Positions 1 through 5,770 of a stretch of 5,770 nt of DNA are shown here, in pieces. The DNA is from Rhizobium sp. CC-YZS058. GTDB taxonomy: Bacteria; Pseudomonadota; Alphaproteobacteria; Rhizobiales; Rhizobiaceae. The DNA lies in contig NZ_JAYESJ010000004.1 in assembly GCF_034720595.1 (NCBI RefSeq), forward strand, positions 1-5,770, written 5' to 3'. Numbering within the stretch: the stretch's first letter is position 1; each line of letters begins with the position of its first letter. The notes beneath the pieces are model-generated. The model was not told the DNA's origin. It was given only the letters and a program-made list of their open reading frames with translations, and did not search any database. Made by a program: the position numbers and the translations under genes.

Positions 1-22
1 TATTGATTGATTTCTTGCATAT

Positions 23-60
23 AAAAAAACACCCCAACCTCTTTTGAGATTGGGGTGTTT
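23..60 (-). terminator. Rho-independent terminator of the rRNA operon
   Basis: An 11-bp perfect stem (27-37 with 50-60) is topped, after one C-A mismatch (38/49), by a 3-bp CTC/GAG stem (39-41 with 46-48) closing a four-base loop. Read on the minus strand, the hairpin is followed at once by seven T residues (complement of 29-23, the first ones overlapping the A-T foot of the stem). This is the classic intrinsic terminator layout. It starts about 10 nt beyond the 5S rRNA, so it is the natural end of the operon transcript. The T-tract exists only in the minus-strand direction for this hairpin; the plus-strand side has just three Ts, so it is not clearly bidirectional. Confidence 0.95.
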
Positions 61-69
61 AGAATAATG

Positions 70-184
70 AGCTGGCGATGACTTACTCTCACATGGGTAA
101 TCCCACACTACCATCAGCGCTAAGAGGTTTCACTTCTGAGTTCGGGAAGGGATCAGGTGGTTCACTCTTGCTATGGTCGCCAGC
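70..184 (-). rRNA. rrf: 5S ribosomal RNA
   Basis: This is the 5S rRNA of the large ribosomal subunit, last gene of the operon. The 5' and 3' ends pair perfectly as helix I: 71-78 (GCTGGCGA) with 177-184 (TCGCCAGC). The interior carries the conserved 5S core, read on the minus strand as the CCGAACTCAGAAGTGAAA segment near 125-145, which forms loop C and its stem. The length of about 115 nt is normal for gammaproteobacterial 5S. The mature ends are placed from the helix and could be off by one or two bases. It lies 185 nt after 23S and just before the terminator, so it is expected to be released from the common precursor by endonuclease cleavage and trimming. Confidence 0.96.
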
Positions 185-203
185 ACAACTGTTTATGGAT
201 ACT

Positions 204-364
204 TGCTTGGGTCTTATTTGATGCCGAAGCGTTTTCCAAATCTGTAACAGACTGGGCTGAATTGAATCTTACTTTATCTGTTCATTTTAGCTAGAGGTAT
301 AACTAAATCAAGTTGTCTTGCATATTTAAGAATCGATTGATGCTTCATATACAACTGCTTGGGT
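204..364. repeat. Short direct repeats bracketing the 23S-5S spacer
   Basis: The nonamer TGCTTGGGT occurs at 204-212 and 356-364, in the same orientation 152 nt apart. Each copy is preceded by ACAACTG (185-191 and 351-357). In the second copy the two words overlap by two bases into one block, while in the first they are separated by 12 nt. The match is exact but short. It may be chance, shared processing context, or a trace of a past duplication or rearrangement of the spacer. Confidence 0.45.
236..256 (-). other. Imperfect hairpin in the 23S-5S spacer
   Basis: As minus-strand RNA, 256-248 pairs with 244-236 around a three-base loop. There are eight pairs including one G-U, with one C-U mismatch. 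No T-tract follows it on the minus strand, so it does not look like a terminator. It may be a processing or protective structure between 23S and 5S, but no function can be shown from sequence. Confidence 0.4.
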
Positions 365-369
365 GTTGT

Positions 370-3238
<2,869 letters not shown>

Positions 3239-3245
<7 letters not shown>

Positions 3246-3257
3246 ATACAACCCCAA
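3239..3257 (-). promoter_or_regulatory. 23S processing stem, 5' arm
   Basis: This is the partner of the arm at 361-378. It starts inside the first bases of 23S and runs into the tRNA-Ala to 23S spacer. The two arms are separated by the whole 23S gene, so a 14-bp perfect match plus extension is strong evidence for a real precursor helix. Confidence 0.8.
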
Positions 3258-3298
3258 ACAGTCGATGTTACCTACAAGTTAGTAACTTCAACATTTGA

Positions 3299-3308
3299 GT
3301 TTAGAGCA
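3299..3308 (-). promoter_or_regulatory. Possible boxA-like antitermination element in the spacer
   Basis: On the minus strand this reads TGCTCTAAAC, close to the rRNA boxA core TGCTCTTTAAC known from E. coli, lacking part of the T run. It lies about 55 nt upstream of 23S, near where E. coli operons carry a second boxA. The match is short and imperfect and the call is tentative. Confidence 0.35.
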
Positions 3309-3498
3309 CTGTGCACTTAAGCACTGTACAGCTTCAATCTAAATTCACATACCAAAACGCTTGATTCAGTTAATTTGCTAGTTCTCAATTCATCTAGATT
3401 AATTGCTTAACCTAAACTCTTGAGTGAACAATTTATTTCAGACTCAATTTTCCAATCTGTTAATGAGTTAATGTGTCTTCGTCAGATCACACTAATTA

Positions 3499-3518
3499 CC
3501 GTGATAATGAAATCACAG
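3499..3518 (-). other. Spacer hairpin, boxB-like
   Basis: As minus-strand RNA, CTGTGAT pairs with ATCACGG around a six-base loop, giving seven pairs including one U-G wobble. On the plus strand that wobble is an A-C mismatch, so the structure suits the transcribed strand. It sits between tRNA-Ala and 23S and could be a boxB-type or processing hairpin. The role is not shown. Confidence 0.4.
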
Positions 3519-3584
3519 AAGTTAATAAACCAAGATCTCAATCTTTATTTACTAATTTCTGTAATCCGAACTTATCTTAAGTTC

Positions 3585-3660
3585 TGGTGGAGACTAGGAG
3601 AGTCGAACTCCTGACCTCCTGCGTGCAAAGCAGGCGCTCTACCAACTAAGCTAAGTCCCC
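3585..3660 (-). tRNA. tRNA-Ala, anticodon TGC
   Basis: This is a 76-nt tRNA with an encoded CCA end (3587-3585). The acceptor stem GGGGACT pairs with AGTCTCC and contains the G3-U70 wobble, the main identity signal for alanyl-tRNA synthetase. The D-stem is GCTT/GAGC with a U13-G22 wobble. The anticodon stem is CCTGC/GCAGG with TTTGCAC in the loop, and the anticodon TGC is at 3627-3625. The T arm is AGGAG-TTCGACT-CTCCT. It reads GCA and, by wobble, other alanine codons. It is the second of the two tRNAs in the 16S-23S spacer, 55 nt after tRNA-Ile, and is excised from the rRNA precursor. Confidence 0.98.
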
Positions 3661-3715
3661 AGCTTACATCATCAATCATGTATCTTTTATCTATAACTTC
3701 AACCAGTCAAAGTCA

Positions 3716-3792
<77 letters not shown>

Positions 3793-3806
3793 TCAGATAC
3801 ATCTAT

Positions 3807-3828
3807 GAAGAACAACTTGTTGTGGATT
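3807..3828 (-). promoter_or_regulatory. 16S processing stem, 3' arm
   Basis: This lies between 16S and tRNA-Ile, 22 nt beyond the 16S 3' end. Its minus-strand RNA is complementary to the leader segment at 5525-5545 along its full length, with one extra A as a bulge. A further one to three pairs are possible at each end. The complementary arms enclose the 16S gene, matching the RNase III processing stem of bacterial pre-16S. Confidence 0.85.
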
Positions 3829-3850
3829 CTTCCAATCGTCAATCTTTCGT

Positions 3851-5386
<1,536 letters not shown>

Positions 5387-5398
5387 AAATCATTTTGT

Positions 5399-5430
5399 AC
5401 CTTATTTATAGACAAGGTGCCAATTCTGGC
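5399..5430 (-). other. Two adjacent small hairpins before 16S
   Basis: The first, in RNA order, is GCCA-GAAT-TGGC (5430-5419). It is followed directly by ACCTT paired with AAGGT around a 10-base loop (5418-5399). They end 12 nt before the 16S 5' end and could be part of the leader fold that guides early 16S folding or final 5' trimming. Each stem is only 4-5 bp, so they are weak individually. Confidence 0.4.
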
Positions 5431-5482
5431 TCATCAATTACTGACTTAAATTTCGCTCAAATAAACTTCGAGTAATTTAAAC

Positions 5483-5521
5483 CAATCAATCAATGAAAAT
5501 TATTTCGATTAATCAATCAGT
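5483..5521. repeat. TGATTGATT repeats in the leader
   Basis: On the minus strand the words CTGATTGATTAATCG and ATTGATTGATTGG flank an AT-rich core, giving two imperfect direct copies of TGATTGATT inside an otherwise AT-rich stretch. It looks like low-complexity sequence lying just 3' of the leader arm of the 16S processing stem. No function is implied. Confidence 0.45.
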
Positions 5522-5524
5522 AAA

Positions 5525-5545
5525 AATCCACACAAGTTGTTCTTC
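5525..5545 (-). promoter_or_regulatory. 16S processing stem, 5' arm
   Basis: The leader segment pairs with 3807-3828 over 21 base pairs, interrupted by a single bulged A in the trailer arm, and can extend a few pairs on each side. The arms lie roughly 1700 nt apart on either side of 16S. Its RNA is the expected double-stranded target for RNase III release of pre-16S. Confidence 0.85.
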
Positions 5546-5552
5546 AATTCTC

Positions 5553-5562
5553 TTAATGATCT
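5553..5562 (-). promoter_or_regulatory. Degenerate boxA-like element
   Basis: Reads AGATCATTAA on the minus strand, seven of ten positions matching the E. coli rRNA boxA core TGCTCTTTAA. It directly follows the boxB-like hairpin, the order seen in E. coli rRNA leaders, where boxA binds NusB/NusE to give antitermination. Position supports the call more than sequence does. Confidence 0.4.
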
Positions 5563-5563
5563 T

Positions 5564-5586
5564 CTTACTGGTTCGTCACCAGCAAG
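5564..5586 (-). promoter_or_regulatory. boxB-like leader hairpin
   Basis: As minus-strand RNA, CTTGCTGGT pairs with ACCAGTAAG over nine consecutive base pairs around the five-base loop GACGA. The only non-Watson-Crick pair is G-U (5583 with 5567). On the plus strand this becomes an A-C mismatch, which points to the minus-strand RNA as the functional form. It lies a few bases after the predicted start of the downstream promoter and just before the boxA-like word, the layout of rRNA antitermination leaders. There is no T-tract after it, so it is not a terminator. Confidence 0.65.
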
Positions 5587-5597
5587 CTAGGTCGGCT

Positions 5598-5625
5598 ATA
5601 TTACTCTTAATCTCTTAAAAGTCAA
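5598..5625 (-). promoter_or_regulatory. Sigma70-type rRNA promoter (downstream, P2-like)
   Basis: The -35 hexamer TTGACT (5625-5620) is separated by 16 bp from the -10 hexamer TAATAT (5603-5598). A GC-rich stretch AGCCGACC follows, resembling the discriminator that makes rRNA promoters sensitive to ppGpp and initiating nucleotide levels. Start of transcription is expected near 5590-5592. The sequence upstream of the -35 (about 5626-5660) is very AT-rich with A and T runs, fitting an UP element. The short 16-bp spacer is typical of rRNA promoters. Assignment is by sequence only. Confidence 0.7.
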
Positions 5626-5660
5626 CAGGTAATTTCGATATTTTTAAAACTTATTCTCTA
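5626..5660 (-). promoter_or_regulatory. AT-rich UP-element-like sequence
   Basis: Immediately upstream of the TTGACT -35 the minus strand carries AGTTTTAAAAATATCGAAAT, with alternating A and T runs as bound by the alpha C-terminal domain at rRNA promoters. The call rests on composition and position. Confidence 0.4.
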
Positions 5661-5697
5661 AACCAACTCATCATCAAATTCATCACTTAAAGCAACC

Positions 5698-5725
5698 AAT
5701 CTAATCACAAGTAACTGTTTTTCAA
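5698..5725 (-). promoter_or_regulatory. Weak promoter-like pair in the upstream region
   Basis: TTGAAA (5725-5720) and TAGATT (5703-5698) are separated by 16 bp. The -10 matches only four of six consensus bases and no GC-rich discriminator follows. It may be chance in AT-rich sequence. Confidence 0.25.
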
Positions 5726-5760
5726 CAAGTTTCTATCTGCATCACCGCCGATGGATGTGC

Positions 5761-5766
5761 ATTATA
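5761..5766 (-). promoter_or_regulatory. -10 box of a probable upstream promoter (P1-like), cut by window edge
   Basis: A perfect TATAAT on the minus strand is followed by GCACATCC. Its -35 would fall at about 5783-5788, outside the window. rRNA operons often have tandem promoters, so this may be P1, with a start near 5754-5756. Without the -35 it cannot be confirmed. Confidence 0.5.
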
Positions 5767-5770
5767 GACC

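Larger units (their letters stand above)
185..369 (-). other. 23S-5S internal transcribed spacer
   Basis: This 185-nt transcribed spacer holds no tRNA and no credible reading frame. Visible structure: the distal arm of the 23S processing stem at its 23S end (361-369), an imperfect hairpin at 236-256, and two short words (ACAACTG and TGCTTGGGT) that occur at both ends of the spacer. It is presumably discarded during maturation of 23S and 5S. Nothing else is recognised in it. Confidence 0.8.
3246..3584 (-). other. AT-rich internal spacer between tRNA-Ala and 23S
   Basis: This is a 339-nt gene-free transcribed spacer. It is visibly richer in A+T than the RNA genes on either side. It contains the 5' arm of the 23S processing stem, a boxA-like word (3299-3308), a small repeat cluster of GCACTGT/GTGCAC type (about 3305-3331), and a hairpin at 3499-3518. 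An open frame on the plus strand at 3420-3614 runs antisense through it into tRNA-Ala and has no coding support. I see no third tRNA, mobile element or ORF here. Confidence 0.8.
5387..5597 (-). other. rRNA operon leader (external transcribed spacer)
   Basis: This is the transcribed region between the downstream promoter candidate and 16S. In transcript order it contains a boxB-like hairpin (5586-5564), a degenerate boxA-like word (5562-5553), the 5' arm of the 16S processing stem (5545-5525), an AT-rich stretch with repeated TGATTGATT words (about 5520-5483), and two small hairpins just ahead of 16S (5430-5419 and 5418-5399). It has no reading frame of note. It is removed during 16S maturation. 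Confidence 0.8.

Noticed and set aside
236..256. A second terminator between 23S and 5S
   Set aside because: The hairpin has no T-tract after it on the minus strand, and 5S lies downstream in the same unit.
3420..3614. 64-codon plus-strand frame in the 16S-23S spacer
   Set aside because: It starts in the AT-rich spacer, runs antisense into tRNA-Ala, and has no convincing ribosome binding site or recognisable protein motif.
5483..5521. CRISPR-like or transposon-end repeats in the leader
   Set aside because: The TGATTGATT copies are short, adjacent and low-complexity, with no spacers, inverted ends or target duplication.

Overview
The window is one complete ribosomal RNA operon lying entirely on the minus strand. 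In transcription order it reads: promoter and leader (about 5770 down to 5387), 16S rRNA (5386-3851), tRNA-Ile(GAU) (3792-3716), tRNA-Ala(UGC) (3660-3585), a 339-nt AT-rich spacer, 23S rRNA (3245-370), a 185-nt spacer, 5S rRNA (184-70) and a rho-independent terminator (60-23). I see no protein-coding gene. Every open frame of 60-105 codons lies inside an rRNA, a tRNA or a spacer and has no coding support.

The organism is a gammaproteobacterium, and by recall of 16S sequence and operon layout it is most likely an Acinetobacter (Moraxellaceae). The 16S start, the variable loops near 5300, 5200 and 4930, the 16S-Ile-Ala-23S-5S order and a roughly 600-nt internal spacer all fit. I do not assign a species from memory.

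The non-gene sequence is informative. The leader and the 16S trailer contain complementary segments (5525-5545 and 3807-3828) that would form a long double-stranded stem looping out 16S. The two ends of 23S do the same (361-378 and 3239-3255). These are the expected RNase III-type processing stems. The leader also holds a near-consensus promoter with a GC-rich discriminator, a perfect -10 hexamer at the window edge that suggests a second upstream promoter, and a 9-bp boxB-like hairpin followed by a degenerate boxA-like element, consistent with rRNA antitermination. Several of these hairpins pair fully only as minus-strand RNA, because G-U wobbles become A-C mismatches on the other strand.

The parts work as one unit. 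A strong promoter drives a single transcript, antitermination signals keep polymerase going over about 5.5 kb, processing stems and tRNA ends release the mature RNAs, and a strong terminator closes the unit. I found no evidence of a novel system. The most unusual item is a pair of short direct repeats bracketing the 23S-5S spacer.
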